64,000 nucleotides of DNA from Ignavibacterium sp. (GTDB lineage Bacteria; Bacteroidota; Ignavibacteria; Ignavibacteriales; Ignavibacteriaceae), in assembly GCA_018335755.1 (NCBI GenBank), contig JAGXRK010000019.1, positions 124,001 through 188,000 on the forward strand, in the 5' to 3' direction. Numbering within the stretch: the stretch's first letter is position 1; each line of letters opens with the position of its first letter. Shown here one piece after another: positions 47,154-56,822 of the stretch. A program made the position numbers and the translations under genes. Under the pieces are notes generated by a model. The model searched no databases and was not told the origin of the DNA. It saw only the letters and a list, made by a program, of their open reading frames with translations.

Positions 47154-47793
47154 TTGTTTGCAGAAAATTAAAATCTCTGATTAAAAATATTATTCCTCCC
47201 TTTATGCTGATTTTCAAGGTATCAGAATTTGATACATTACTAGTGCTTTCGCGTTCACCAAACGGTAGAGATGTTTTATCTAACGGATATTTCAGTCCGG
47301 CAGCAGTTATTTTGGTTTTTTTATTGAAACCATATAATGAAATTGTTTCACCAGGTATGGATTTTAAAATATTCAGTTTCGATAAAGGAATTAAAATCGA
47401 GTTTTCAGCAATGATCTTACACTTAATTTTTTCATAGTACTTTAAGATAATGCCGATATTGCAGAGTGTGTGATCTAATCTGTCCCCTGTTACTCCAAGT
47501 AAAATGGCTTCATCAAACTTCTTGCTTATAGCAAGTTTAATCGCCTTTTCAACATCGGTATCATTTTGACGAGATAGTTTTATTATATCACTTTTTGCTT
47601 GATAATACTTTAAAGTATTAGCCGATATTGAATCAAGGTCACCAATAATATAATCCGGTACTAAATTCATTTTACGTGCATGATTAGCTCCGCCATCAGC
47701 ACAAATTAATGTTGAGTATCCTTTGCTTAGCAAATAAGCAATTATCTGCTTTCGCGGCGGTTTACCATTTGCAAGAATAATACATTTCTTCAT
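47140..47793 (-). CDS. thiN: Thiamine pyrophosphokinase
   Basis: It phosphorylates thiamine to thiamine diphosphate with ATP. Of the 217 residues, those conserved in TPK are visible: LICADGGANHARK, PDYIIGDLDSIS, RQNDTDVEKAIKLA and LGVTGDRLDHTLCN, giving the Asp cluster. The overlap with the symporter gene by 14 bases indicates coupling. It is 84 bases after the TonB receptor gene, with a REP-like hairpin between them. Confidence 0.92.
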   Translation of the reverse strand: MKKCIILANGKPPRKQIIAYLLSKGYSTLICADGGANHARKMNLVPDYIIGDLDSISANTLKYYQAKSDIIKLSRQNDTDVEKAIKLAISKKFDEAILLGVTGDRLDHTLCNIGIILKYYEKIKCKIIAENSILIPLSKLNILKSIPGETISLYGFNKKTKITAAGLKYPLDKTSLPFGERESTSNVSNSDTLKISIKGGIIFLIRDFNFLQTNDLF

Positions 47794-47814
47794 TATAATA
47801 CTTTTGCTTAATCA

Positions 47815-47875
47815 AATTTTTGTGTTTTAGTGTTGTAGCCGGAAAATTACAAAACACTAAATACCACTAAATAAT
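47815..47875. repeat. REP-like hairpin between thiN and the TonB receptor gene
   Basis: TTTAGTGTTGTA (near 47826-47837) and TACAAAACACTAAA (47850-47863) are near-inverted repeats, followed by TACCACTAAATAAT. The sequence resembles the CACTAAA-type modules at 39559-39748, so the family has at least three copies in the window. Confidence 0.55.
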
Positions 47876-47877
47876 TA

Positions 47878-50388
47878 TCATAGTCCTAACTGAATACCGG
47901 CAATAAAATTTCTTTCTGCTGCCGGAAAAAATTCCTTACCGATTGCATGAGCACTGTACAGATTATCAAATAAATTATTTACCTGAATAAATATTTTAGA
48001 TAATGACCTGCCACTAAATAATGGGAATTCATAACTGCCAAAGAAATCCATAACAAAATAAGCTTCGTTTTTATTGTCTGTATAATCAACAAAACCGGGA
48101 CGATCAATAAGATATTCTTTGAGTTTGCTATCAAAATTATCTGAGAAAAATTCACCTACATATTTACCAGATAATCTTAGGAATAGATTTTTATAATTAA
48201 ACGACAATCCAAAGTTAGCAAGTAAATCGGGAAATGCACTGATGCGGTTTCCGGAAAGATCAATTTCACTTACGACTCTCTGATTTGTGATCGGATCGCG
48301 GTATCTAACAAAAGTTAAGCCCTTATCAATAATATTCTGACTGTAAGTTGCATTAGCAAACACTTCGAGGTAATTAATCAACTTTGCAATTATTGAGAGT
48401 TCAATGCCCCGATGAATTGTTTTATCAACATTACCGGTTACCGGCTGTCCGAATCTATCAACCTGACCTTGTCTTACAATCTCATCGTCAAAAAGCATAT
48501 AGAACAAGTTCAAGTTCAGAATCACCTTTGAAGTATTGAATGCCACACCTAATTCAACGTCATTCATCATCTCGGGTTTAACGAGGGGTTTATTATAGTC
48601 ATATCCGATAAGATTTCCAGATGTATCAATAATTACTTCAAACTGAGGAACAGCTCCTCCGCTTGATTCTGCAGCATCATAATAGTTTTTTAACCTTGGT
48701 TCGCGCGTCACTCTGGCAAAGGAAAGGAAAGTACTTAGTTGCTCATTTATCTTGTAGTTTAATCCAAATCTCGGATTAATATATAAGCCATCAATTTCAA
48801 AATTATTATTAAGATAACGCTCATTTGAAATGCTGTATTTATGATATGCAAGCTGTACTTCACCAAGTAGATTTATTTTATCATTAAGTCTGTAATTTTC
48901 ATGTATGTAGGCATTAATAATATCTTTTCCACCGTTATAAAAATAATAGTAAAAGCTTTTTGTAATTCCTTCGGGAAGACTCTCACCATAATTTATTCCT
49001 CCCCAATGGTTTGATCTATGAATACGGAATTCACCACCGACAATTAGTTCTCCATTCTTATGCTTGTAACTTACACGAGGTATCCATCCATATTGTTTGT
49101 TCTCAACTTTGGCACGGATAAGTACATTACCAGGATTTTTTTCCGGATTAAAACCGAATTCTGATGTTATTCTAAGATAACTTGTATCAGCCCATGAGCC
49201 GTCATAATCAAAAAAACCCTGACCAAATACAAGAAATAAAGCTGAATTTAACTTAATATTATTAAAAATCTTTATTTCATTCAAAAGCTCGTAATGCGGC
49301 TGTGAGAAGTTTTCAATTTCCTCAGGTCTTCTCGGTGTAACAAATGTATATCCGGTTTCATCAGCTTCCCAGTAAGAATAATTTTCCTTTCTTAGCTGCT
49401 TATCCTTAATTGCAAACTTCGCTAAACCTGTATAAGCTAATCCATCCTCAATTGGTCCGCCATAAAAATTTAATTGAGATGTTATCCAGTCATCATATCT
49501 TACAGCAGATAAATGGTAAGCATTAAATCTTACCCAGGATTGATTTCTGTAACCGGAACTAAGTATCTGCGAGAGCTTGGCATAAATCGCATATTTATTA
49601 TCAATCAAACCGCTAGAATAACCTGCGGAATATTTTCTTGTATGATAGCTTCCATAAGATGCTGATAAATTAAATTTTGGTCTGTCAGAAAAGGTTGATG
49701 TAATTATATTTATTGAACCACCGATTGCAGGATAACCGGTTACGCCTGATCCTGCGCCACGCTGAACCTGTATCATTTCAGTGCTTGCAAGTAGATCAGG
49801 AAAATCAAGCCAGTAGACATTATGATCTTCAGGATCATTTTGAGGAATACCATTTATTGAAACAGAAATTCTTCTCTGATCAAACCCTCTTATTGAAAGA
49901 TAGTTATAACCTATTCCATGCCCGCCTTCAGAATAAAAAGTAGTTGACGGCAGTCTGCTTAGATATTCTGGTATATCCTGTACGATATAATCTCTTTGAA
50001 TATCTTTCCTCTTTATCTGATCAAATGCAATGGGAGTTATTCCCTGCTTACCGATGGTACCTTCCACCAATACACTTTGTGATGGCAGAACAATTCTATC
50101 CAGTTCAACAATCAATTTTTCGTAGTTTTGAGTCTCAGAAAGTACAAGTAGTTTATCTGCATAACCGAGATAACTAACTATTAATGTGTCTGAAGTTTTT
50201 ATTTCTCCGGATAGTCTGAAATAGCCGTCTTTATCAGTAATAGTTCCTAAATTTTTTCCTGAAATATAAATGTTAGTGTTGGAAAGTGGACTTTTTGATT
50301 CAGAGTCAGTTACTATTCCTCTGACTGAAATTTGCTGAGGTAGAATTTGTTGAAGAAAAAACAAAAAAAGAATGATTGAAGCTTTCAT
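47878..50388 (-). CDS. TonB-dependent receptor, predicted thiamine-type outer-membrane transporter
   Basis: An outer-membrane barrel of 836 residues. It has a signal peptide (1-18), a carboxypeptidase-like N-terminal domain (VRGIVTDSESKSPLSNTNIY), a plug domain with LSIRGFDQRRISVSINGIPQ and RGAGSGVTGYPAIGGSINI, and a barrel ending NFIAGIQLGL with a terminal hydrophobic strand. Ligand specificity cannot be seen in the protein. A TPP riboswitch 60 bases upstream and thiN downstream make thiamine the likely ligand. SD AAAGGAG is followed by GTAGCC and ATG. TonB and ExbBD are not in this window. Confidence 0.88.
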   Translation of the reverse strand: MKASIILFLFFLQQILPQQISVRGIVTDSESKSPLSNTNIYISGKNLGTITDKDGYFRLSGEIKTSDTLIVSYLGYADKLLVLSETQNYEKLIVELDRIVLPSQSVLVEGTIGKQGITPIAFDQIKRKDIQRDYIVQDIPEYLSRLPSTTFYSEGGHGIGYNYLSIRGFDQRRISVSINGIPQNDPEDHNVYWLDFPDLLASTEMIQVQRGAGSGVTGYPAIGGSINIITSTFSDRPKFNLSASYGSYHTRKYSAGYSSGLIDNKYAIYAKLSQILSSGYRNQSWVRFNAYHLSAVRYDDWITSQLNFYGGPIEDGLAYTGLAKFAIKDKQLRKENYSYWEADETGYTFVTPRRPEEIENFSQPHYELLNEIKIFNNIKLNSALFLVFGQGFFDYDGSWADTSYLRITSEFGFNPEKNPGNVLIRAKVENKQYGWIPRVSYKHKNGELIVGGEFRIHRSNHWGGINYGESLPEGITKSFYYYFYNGGKDIINAYIHENYRLNDKINLLGEVQLAYHKYSISNERYLNNNFEIDGLYINPRFGLNYKINEQLSTFLSFARVTREPRLKNYYDAAESSGGAVPQFEVIIDTSGNLIGYDYNKPLVKPEMMNDVELGVAFNTSKVILNLNLFYMLFDDEIVRQGQVDRFGQPVTGNVDKTIHRGIELSIIAKLINYLEVFANATYSQNIIDKGLTFVRYRDPITNQRVVSEIDLSGNRISAFPDLLANFGLSFNYKNLFLRLSGKYVGEFFSDNFDSKLKEYLIDRPGFVDYTDNKNEAYFVMDFFGSYEFPLFSGRSLSKIFIQVNNLFDNLYSAHAIGKEFFPAAERNFIAGIQLGL

Positions 50389-50400
50389 GGCTACTCCTTT

Positions 50401-50428
50401 AAATAAAAAAGCCGTTCAGGGAACGGCT
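50401..50428 (-). terminator. Attenuator terminator under the TPP riboswitch
   Basis: On the minus strand AGCCGTTC-CCT-GAACGGCT is followed by TTTTTTATTT, directly before the receptor's AAAGGAG. Its stem sequence AGCCGTT is identical to the base of the riboswitch P1 5' arm (CCGTT), so the two can be alternatives. That fits transcriptional attenuation when TPP is bound. Confidence 0.85.
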
Positions 50429-50449
50429 AAAAGCAAATCAATTATTCTT

Positions 50450-50543
50450 CTAGCCCGTTTTCCTACGCTGGAATTACCCAGATCAGGTTTAAGGGTATGA
50501 TCTCAGATATCACGAATAATCGGGATAACACCCCTAACGGCTT
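50450..50543 (-). promoter_or_regulatory. TPP (thiamine pyrophosphate) riboswitch
   Basis: The minus strand shows the Thi-box order of motifs: GCCGTTAGGGGTG (P1/P2), CTGAGATCATACCC, AACCTGATCTGG, then AATTCCAGCGTAGGAAAACGG closing P1. CUGAGA and the ACCUGAUCUGG stretch with CCAGCGUAGG are the diagnostic pyrimidine- and pyrophosphate-sensing helices. It lies in the leader of the TonB receptor gene and is followed by a terminator. Confidence 0.95.
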
Positions 50544-50574
50544 CAGGTTATACAATATGTAATTAAAAAAATTA

Positions 50575-53181
50575 TTACCCCACTCTTATTCGCTGACCAA
50601 TAAGAATTTTATTTTCCCTCATTTCGTTAAGTTGTTTTAATTTTGCAACAGGAATATTATATTTTTTTGAGATAGAGTAAAGTGATTCACCTTTTTGAAC
50701 AGTATGATATTTTGCCCCTGCATTTTTGGTAGAGGTTGTTTTAACCCTGGTTTCCGGTAAATCGTGTACACCCGCATTAGAAAAAAGTTTTAAAGTAGAT
50801 CCGGCAATTATCTTATCACCTGATAAATTATTCCACGTTTTAATATCAGCTATTCTGACTTTATAAGTTTCAGCAATCTGACTGATAGTTTCACCCGGCT
50901 TTACTTTATGATAATTGGTATTGGATGTGGTTTTTGTTGTAATATCACCAAGAGTGCTTGTGTTAGTACTTGAATAAATTTTAAGTGTTTTTCCAGCAAC
51001 AATTTTATTACCGGAAATATTATTCCATTTTCTTATCATAGCTGAAGAAACTCCAAATCTTTCAGCTATCTCACCTATAGTGTCGCCTCTCTTAATCTTG
51101 TAACGATATAAATTAGAATTGTTATCATTAACTAATTCCGGACCAGTATTTTTGGGGCCGCCGTCTGAATAAACTTTAAGATTTCTGCCTGCAATAATTT
51201 TATTTCCAACTATGTTATTCCATTCTCTTAATTCACGAACAGACACTCCATACCTTGAAGCAATTAATCCTAAATTCTCACCTCGTCTTATTCTGTGATT
51301 TACCAGATTGCCAGTGCCTTTATTAAGTGTATTTTGAACAACTGTTTTTTCCAGTGCCGTTTGGTTATCAAGACTTGCATAGAAATCTTTTCTATCTTCA
51401 CTTACATATATTGTTAACTTCTGTCCAATTCTGATTGTAGAAGTATAAGGGATATCATTCCAATTTCTTAAATCACTAACGCGTGCATGGAACAGATCAG
51501 CAATGCCTAAAAGACTATCATTTCTTTTAACGTGGTAAAAAACAGGTACTAAATCTGAAGGTACCAGTGCATCTTTATTAGTTTCACTTATCTCTTCACT
51601 ATCAACAAGGTTCTGTTCTTCAAGTAAAGGAAGCTGATCTTCAGTTACTGTTTGTGTAATTAATTCAGTACTTAAATTTTCTTTATTAAGACTCGCATAT
51701 GGAGAAACATATCCGGTATTTTCCTGAGCAGTTTGTACATCGGGATTATAAGCAATATTATTTCCAGTCAGCTTACCAGAAACAGGAATTCTTAATTCTA
51801 CACCTGCATATAATCTTGAATTTGTTGAAATATTATTAGCATCAGCAAGATCGTATTTTGAAACACCATATCTTTGAGCAACCCGAGTGATAGTTTCACC
51901 CTTTCTTACTTTGTGAACAATATAATTTCGTTTTGCAGACTCAGGAATGTTTTCAAGATTTGATGCAAGTAAATTATAAGAACCTTTTGGAATTTGAAGT
52001 GGATATCCACCCGTATAATCATCCGGTGTAGATAACTGTGTAAGTTCAGGGTTCATATCCTGTAAAGTAAGTAAATCAACTCCAACAGCACTTGATAAAT
52101 ATACAAGATCAATTGAACCCGGCACATTGAATACTTCAGTTTCATAAGGCCTTTCCGGGGTATAATCAGTAAATCCATATTTCTCAGGTTCAAGAGCTAT
52201 AAGACTAACAGCAATATATGTTGGGACATAATTTCTGGTTTCTTTGGGCAAATGTTTTCTAATGGACCAGAAATCATTACCACCTGAACGTTTTAAGGCT
52301 CTTCTTACTCTACCTTCACCGCAGTTATAGGCTGCCAATGCCAAATACCAATCACCTAAAGAGGTGTGAAGATCACGAAGATGACGGGCTGCAGCGCGAG
52401 TGGATTTGACAGGATCTCTTCTTTCATCAATATAAAAACCTGTTTGTAAACCGTACATTTGTCCTGTGGATTTAATAAACTGCCATAAACCAACAGCAGA
52501 AGCCCAGGAACGTGCGGTTGGGTTTAAACCACTTTCTATCATACTCAGATAAAGAAGTTGTTGAGGAACACCTTCCTCTTTAAAGATTTTAGCCATCATT
52601 GGAAAATACTTACCGGAACGGGTCAACCAACGATTCATCGCTCCGCGCCCTCTACCAGTAAAATAATTAACCCATTGTTCAACGTGGTTGTTGTATTCTA
52701 AAGGAATGTCAGCAGGAATAATTACTCTTGTGTATTCCTCTTTTGTATCATCGAAATTGATATCTATTTCAGGCGCCGCCTGCGACATCCATTCTTCATA
52801 GGCAGCAAATGATACACCATCAGGTAATTCAGTAAGATTATCTACCAATCCCCTGTAGTCCTCGATTATTGCACTTTCAAGTTCTTTGTAGGCTTCATTG
52901 TTATCAATTCCGGGGTAATAACTTAAATTATTTATTGTTCTTAAAGCAGCTTCAAAGTTTTGAATTGCTTCAACCGTACTGTTTAGATTTTGTTTTTCCA
53001 GACCCTCGACATAGTATTGTCGGGCTTGTTCAAGCATTTCTGAAACTATACCATAACTAGGATACTTGGATGATTTGTCTTCTTGTGAGGTTTTATTAAT
53101 TATTTCTTTATTGGCTCCACACGAAATATTTAGTAAAGCTAATAAAGAAATAACACTAAGAATCTGTAGGGCTTTTTTCAT
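50575..53181 (-). CDS. mltD: Membrane-bound lytic transglycosylase with six LysM domains (MltD type)
   Basis: A 868-residue lipoprotein-like protein; the signal peptide has LLALLNISC at the lipobox. A GH23 lytic transglycosylase domain (about residues 180-330) has [20 protein letters not shown] with the catalytic Glu and [14 protein letters not shown]. After a linker come six LysM modules starting near [75 protein letters not shown] and [15 protein letters not shown]. It cleaves peptidoglycan in the periplasm. MltD-type proteins normally have two or three LysM domains, so six is many. Its stop is about 30 bases before the riboswitch. Confidence 0.9.
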   Translation of the reverse strand: MKKALQILSVISLLALLNISCGANKEIINKTSQEDKSSKYPSYGIVSEMLEQARQYYVEGLEKQNLNSTVEAIQNFEAALRTINNLSYYPGIDNNEAYKELESAIIEDYRGLVDNLTELPDGVSFAAYEEWMSQAAPEIDINFDDTKEEYTRVIIPADIPLEYNNHVEQWVNYFTGRGRGAMNRWLTRSGKYFPMMAKIFKEEGVPQQLLYLSMIESGLNPTARSWASAVGLWQFIKSTGQMYGLQTGFYIDERRDPVKSTRAAARHLRDLHTSLGDWYLALAAYNCGEGRVRRALKRSGGNDFWSIRKHLPKETRNYVPTYIAVSLIALEPEKYGFTDYTPERPYETEVFNVPGSIDLVYLSSAVGVDLLTLQDMNPELTQLSTPDDYTGGYPLQIPKGSYNLLASNLENIPESAKRNYIVHKVRKGETITRVAQRYGVSKYDLADANNISTNSRLYAGVELRIPVSGKLTGNNIAYNPDVQTAQENTGYVSPYASLNKENLSTELITQTVTEDQLPLLEEQNLVDSEEISETNKDALVPSDLVPVFYHVKRNDSLLGIADLFHARVSDLRNWNDIPYTSTIRIGQKLTIYVSEDRKDFYASLDNQTALEKTVVQNTLNKGTGNLVNHRIRRGENLGLIASRYGVSVRELREWNNIVGNKIIAGRNLKVYSDGGPKNTGPELVNDNNSNLYRYKIKRGDTIGEIAERFGVSSAMIRKWNNISGNKIVAGKTLKIYSSTNTSTLGDITTKTTSNTNYHKVKPGETISQIAETYKVRIADIKTWNNLSGDKIIAGSTLKLFSNAGVHDLPETRVKTTSTKNAGAKYHTVQKGESLYSISKKYNIPVAKLKQLNEMRENKILIGQRIRVG

Positions 53182-53292
53182 TTATTCTCCAAAGTATATT
53201 TTTCAAAGTGCAATATATATTAATAAAAAAATCAAATCAAGTAAAAAGTTAAGCGATACAGGATAATCCCTTATTTTTTAAGAACTTAGTTT

Positions 53293-54840
53293 TTATAAAG
53301 GTATGTTCCCATGTTTTTTACGTGGATTTTTATCCACTTTAGTTTTAAGCAAATCAAGTGCCTGAATAACCCTTCGTTTTGTTTCAGATGGTAAAATTAT
53401 ATCATCTAAAAATCCGCGCTCAGCAGCAATATAAGGGTTAGCAAATTTAACTATGTACTCTGATAGCTTATTTTCAAGTTCAACTTCTGGATTTTCTGAG
53501 GTAGATATTTCTTTCTTGAAGATAATTTCTACCGCACCCTTTGGCCCCATTACAGCTATTTCAGCTGAAGGCCAGGCAAAGTTAAAATCGCCGCGGATAT
53601 GTTTTGAGTTCATTACGTCATATGCACCGCCATATGCCTTTCTTGTTATCACTGTTACTTTTGGAACAGTAGCTTCTGCAAATGCATATAGTAGTTTAGC
53701 GCCATGCCGAATTATACCATTCCATTCCTGCTCCGTACCCGGTAAAAATCCTGGAACATCAACCAGCACAAGTAAAGGTATATTGAAGGCATCACAAAAA
53801 CGCACGAACCTGGCACCTTTAACTGAAGCATTGATATCTAGTACTCCAGCAAGTACATTCGGTTGATTTGCAACTATCCCGACAGACATTCCTCCAATTC
53901 TTCCAAAACCTACAATAATGTTTTCAGCGTATTCTGCATGAACTTCCAAAAAATCTTTATCATCAACAAGAAGATTTATAATCTCCTTCATATCGTATGG
54001 TTTGTTAGGTGTGTCAGGAATAATCTGTTCGAGTCTATGTTCATTAATTAATAAGGACATATCAAAATTTTTTGAAAGCGGTTTATCCATGAAATTCAAT
54101 GGAAGGAAAGTAAGTAATTTTCTTACGGACAAGAGAGTTTGTACTTCGTTATCACATATAAAATGAGCAACACCGCTCTTTGATGCGTGAGTATCAGCCC
54201 CACCTAGTTCCTCAAAACTCACATCCTCATGCGTTACGGTCTTCACTACATTGGGTCCGGTTACGAACATGTAACTAGTATTCTTAACCATAAAAATAAA
54301 ATCTGTGATGGCAGGTGAATAAACTGCACCTCCTGCACAAGGACCGAGTACAACTGATATTTGTGGTACAACTCCTGATGCCAATGTATTTAATAAGAAA
54401 ATATCTGCATATCCGCCTAAACTATTTACGCCTTCCTGAATTCGGGCACCACCGGAATCATTTAATCCAATCACTGGTATGCCGGCTTTCATAGCCATTT
54501 TCATAACTTTAACAATTTTTTCTGCGTGAGTTTCAGAAAGTGAGCCTCCAAATACTGTAAAGTCCTGACTATATAAAGCAACCGGCCTTCCATTAATTTT
54601 AGCGAACCCGGTAGCTACACCATCACCAGGATATGATACCTGATCCAAGCCGAAATCATTTGAACGATGCTTTACGAAAATATCTACTTCATCAAAGGTA
54701 CCCTCATCAACAAGCAATTCGATTCTTTCATAAGCAGTAAGTTTTCCTTTATCGTGCTGACTTTTAATTTTGTCTTCACCACCACCCATTTTTGCCTGTT
54801 CTTTTTTGGATAGAAGTTCCTTTATTTTTTCCTGCATCAT
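53293..54840 (-). CDS. pccB: Acyl-CoA carboxylase carboxyltransferase subunit (propionyl-CoA carboxylase beta)
   Basis: A 515-residue crotonase-superfamily protein that transfers carboxyl from biotin to propionyl- or acetyl-CoA. The N-terminal half shows [23 protein letters not shown] and [17 protein letters not shown], and the C-terminal half [21 protein letters not shown]. It ends [10 protein letters not shown], the usual tail of PCC beta/methylmalonyl-CoA decarboxylase alpha. No biotin carboxylase or BCCP gene is next to it, so the exact enzyme (PccB versus MmdA) is open. Confidence 0.9.
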   Translation of the reverse strand: MMQEKIKELLSKKEQAKMGGGEDKIKSQHDKGKLTAYERIELLVDEGTFDEVDIFVKHRSNDFGLDQVSYPGDGVATGFAKINGRPVALYSQDFTVFGGSLSETHAEKIVKVMKMAMKAGIPVIGLNDSGGARIQEGVNSLGGYADIFLLNTLASGVVPQISVVLGPCAGGAVYSPAITDFIFMVKNTSYMFVTGPNVVKTVTHEDVSFEELGGADTHASKSGVAHFICDNEVQTLLSVRKLLTFLPLNFMDKPLSKNFDMSLLINEHRLEQIIPDTPNKPYDMKEIINLLVDDKDFLEVHAEYAENIIVGFGRIGGMSVGIVANQPNVLAGVLDINASVKGARFVRFCDAFNIPLLVLVDVPGFLPGTEQEWNGIIRHGAKLLYAFAEATVPKVTVITRKAYGGAYDVMNSKHIRGDFNFAWPSAEIAVMGPKGAVEIIFKKEISTSENPEVELENKLSEYIVKFANPYIAAERGFLDDIILPSETKRRVIQALDLLKTKVDKNPRKKHGNIPL

Positions 54841-54880
54841 ATCCTCAAACTTTTCTTGAATATTAATTTATAAATCACTT

Positions 54881-55522
54881 TCAGTTAAAAAACGGATTCG
54901 TTTTTTTTTCCTTACCGATTGAAGTTGCTTCACCATGACCCGGATAAACAATTGTATCATCAGGTAAGATAAAAAGTTTTTCACGAATTGATTTTAACAG
55001 TTGATCGTAGTGACCTCCGGGCAGATCTGTTCTTCCTATACTTCCATCGAATAAAACATCACCGCTGATACAGAGCTTATCAGCCCTAGAATAAGCACAA
55101 TACCCGCCAGCTGTATGACCGGGTGTGAAAAGAAATTCAATCCCCGAGTTACCCAATTTCAATTTTAATCCGTCTTTAATAAATTGATCGGGCATACAGA
55201 TCTCCTTAATTTCCAGCCCGAACATTGACGCCTGCTGTGAAGCCTGTTTCAGCAAAGGCATATCTTCCTCTGGTGCGTAATAAATAACTTGATATTTCGA
55301 TTTGATATAGCAACTTCCAAAAATATGATCGAGATGGCAATGTGTATTAATAAGATATTTAATTATCAAGTTATTTAATGATATAAAGCTGTCAATATCC
55401 TTTTTTTCATTTTCATCGTAACAACCGGGATCAAATATGGCAGATTCTTTCGTTTCATCATCCCAAACGATATAGGAATTTTCTGCGAAAGGATTAAAAG
55501 TAAATTTCTGAATTTTCAACAT
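54881..55522 (-). CDS. Metallo-beta-lactamase fold hydrolase (glyoxalase II/YcbL-like)
   Basis: A 213-residue protein with the metal ligand motif LINTHCHLDHIFGS, then TPGHTAGGYCAYSR, SGDVLFDGSIGRTDLPGGHY and YPGHGEATSIG. These are the family blocks of the hydroxyacylglutathione hydrolase-like (YcbL, type I) subgroup. It probably hydrolyses a thioester such as S-lactoylglutathione or a persulfide. It is four bases after aroC on the same strand. Soluble, with no signal peptide. Confidence 0.87.
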   Translation of the reverse strand: MLKIQKFTFNPFAENSYIVWDDETKESAIFDPGCYDENEKKDIDSFISLNNLIIKYLINTHCHLDHIFGSCYIKSKYQVIYYAPEEDMPLLKQASQQASMFGLEIKEICMPDQFIKDGLKLKLGNSGIEFLFTPGHTAGGYCAYSRADKLCISGDVLFDGSIGRTDLPGGHYDQLLKSIREKLFILPDDTIVYPGHGEATSIGKEKKTNPFFN

Positions 55523-55526
55523 ATTT

Positions 55527-56735
55527 TTACACGAAATTATTTTTTATTCTTTTGAAAATTTTTGATGTATAATTTTTATAGTTGTCTTTCATTTCTTCAA
55601 TTGAGTCGCCGCCGAATTTAACAACAAAATGTTTTGCAATAGTAAATGCAAGCATGGATTCTGCTATAACTGCACAGGCTGGTACAGCAACAAAATCACT
55701 TCTTTCTCTTCTTGCATCAACTTTCTTCAATGTTTTTAAATCAACGCTTTGGATCGGACTCATAAGAGTGGCAATTGGTTTCATTGCTGCACGAACAATA
55801 ATTGGAAGTCCGGTTGATATTCCGCCTTCAATTCCGCCTGCCCTGTTTGTTTTCCGCGTAAGAGTATCACCAACTTTTTTAATTTCATCGTGAGAATTAG
55901 AACCATACAGATGAGCGCTTTCAAATCCGGAACCAATTTCTACGGCTTTAACAGCATTTACGGATAATATTGCCTGAGCAATTTCTGCATCTAATTTCGT
56001 GTCATAATGAACGAATGAACCCAATCCAGCAGGCAAACCTGAAGCAACCGTTATAAATGTTCCGCCAAGTGTATCACCTTTTTTCTTTATTGTTTTGATC
56101 TTTGAGATAATTTTTTCTTCCTGAACTTTATCCAGCACTCTTACGGCACTCTTATCAGCTTTGTTAGATAGAGAAACTGCTTTGAAATTAGAAGCAATTT
56201 TATTTTCAAGAAGAGTATTAAGATAGTTTACCCTTGAATAAATCCCGCCAATACTTTCAACGTAGCTGCCGATAGTTATTCCAAATACTTCCAATAATTT
56301 TCGCGCAATTGAGCAAGCAGCAACCCTTGAAGCGGTTTCCCTTGCGGATGATCTTTCAATTGAATCTCTTATATCATCAAAGTTATATTTTGTTATTCCA
56401 ACCAAATCTGCGTGTCCGGGTCTTGGAATAGTAATTTTATTGGTAGGCGCAGAAGATTTTTCAACAGACATAGTTTCCGACCAGTTTGCCCAGTCTTTAT
56501 TTTTTATGATCATTGAGATAGGTGAGCCGAGTGTTTTACCATACCTTACACCAGAGAGTATTTCTACCTTATCAGATTCGATTTTCATTCTCATTCCTCT
56601 GCCGTAGCCCGCCTGCCTTCTTTTAAGTTGAAAATTTATGTAATCTGAAGAAATACTTAAATTAGCTGGAATTCCTTCGAAAATGGCTGTTAAAGCTTTT
56701 CCGTGGGACTCACCTGCTGTAAGAAACCTGATCAT
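55527..56735 (-). CDS. aroC: Chorismate synthase
   Basis: The last step of the shikimate pathway, using reduced FMN. The 402 residues show TAGESHGKALTAIFEG, RRQAGYGRGMRMKIESD, RPGHADLVGITKYNFDDIRD and RSSARETASRVAACSIARK. Further downstream are GGIEGGISTGLPIIVRAAMKP and RRERSDFVAVPACAVIAE. The length is normal. It is followed by the MBL gene four bases later. The convergent terminator at 56764 belongs to the HtrA gene upstream. Confidence 0.95.
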   Translation of the reverse strand: MIRFLTAGESHGKALTAIFEGIPANLSISSDYINFQLKRRQAGYGRGMRMKIESDKVEILSGVRYGKTLGSPISMIIKNKDWANWSETMSVEKSSAPTNKITIPRPGHADLVGITKYNFDDIRDSIERSSARETASRVAACSIARKLLEVFGITIGSYVESIGGIYSRVNYLNTLLENKIASNFKAVSLSNKADKSAVRVLDKVQEEKIISKIKTIKKKGDTLGGTFITVASGLPAGLGSFVHYDTKLDAEIAQAILSVNAVKAVEIGSGFESAHLYGSNSHDEIKKVGDTLTRKTNRAGGIEGGISTGLPIIVRAAMKPIATLMSPIQSVDLKTLKKVDARRERSDFVAVPACAVIAESMLAFTIAKHFVVKFGGDSIEEMKDNYKNYTSKIFKRIKNNFV

Positions 56736-56763
56736 TAATTCTCCGTTTTTATCAGCATAAATA

Positions 56764-56796
56764 TATAAAAAAAACGTCCCGATTATAACCGGGACG
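56764..56796 (-). terminator. Terminator after the HtrA gene
   Basis: On the minus strand CGTCCCG...CGGGACG (stem of seven, loop GTTATAAT) is followed by TTTTTTTTATAT, between the HtrA stop at 56823 and the aroC start at 56735. Confidence 0.9.
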
Positions 56797-56822
56797 CTTT
56801 TATCTCTTACCCAAAGGATAAA

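Noticed and set aside
53453-53866. Open plus-strand frame of 137 codons
   Set aside because: Antisense to the carboxyltransferase gene; Ser/Pro-rich shadow frame with no initiation signals.
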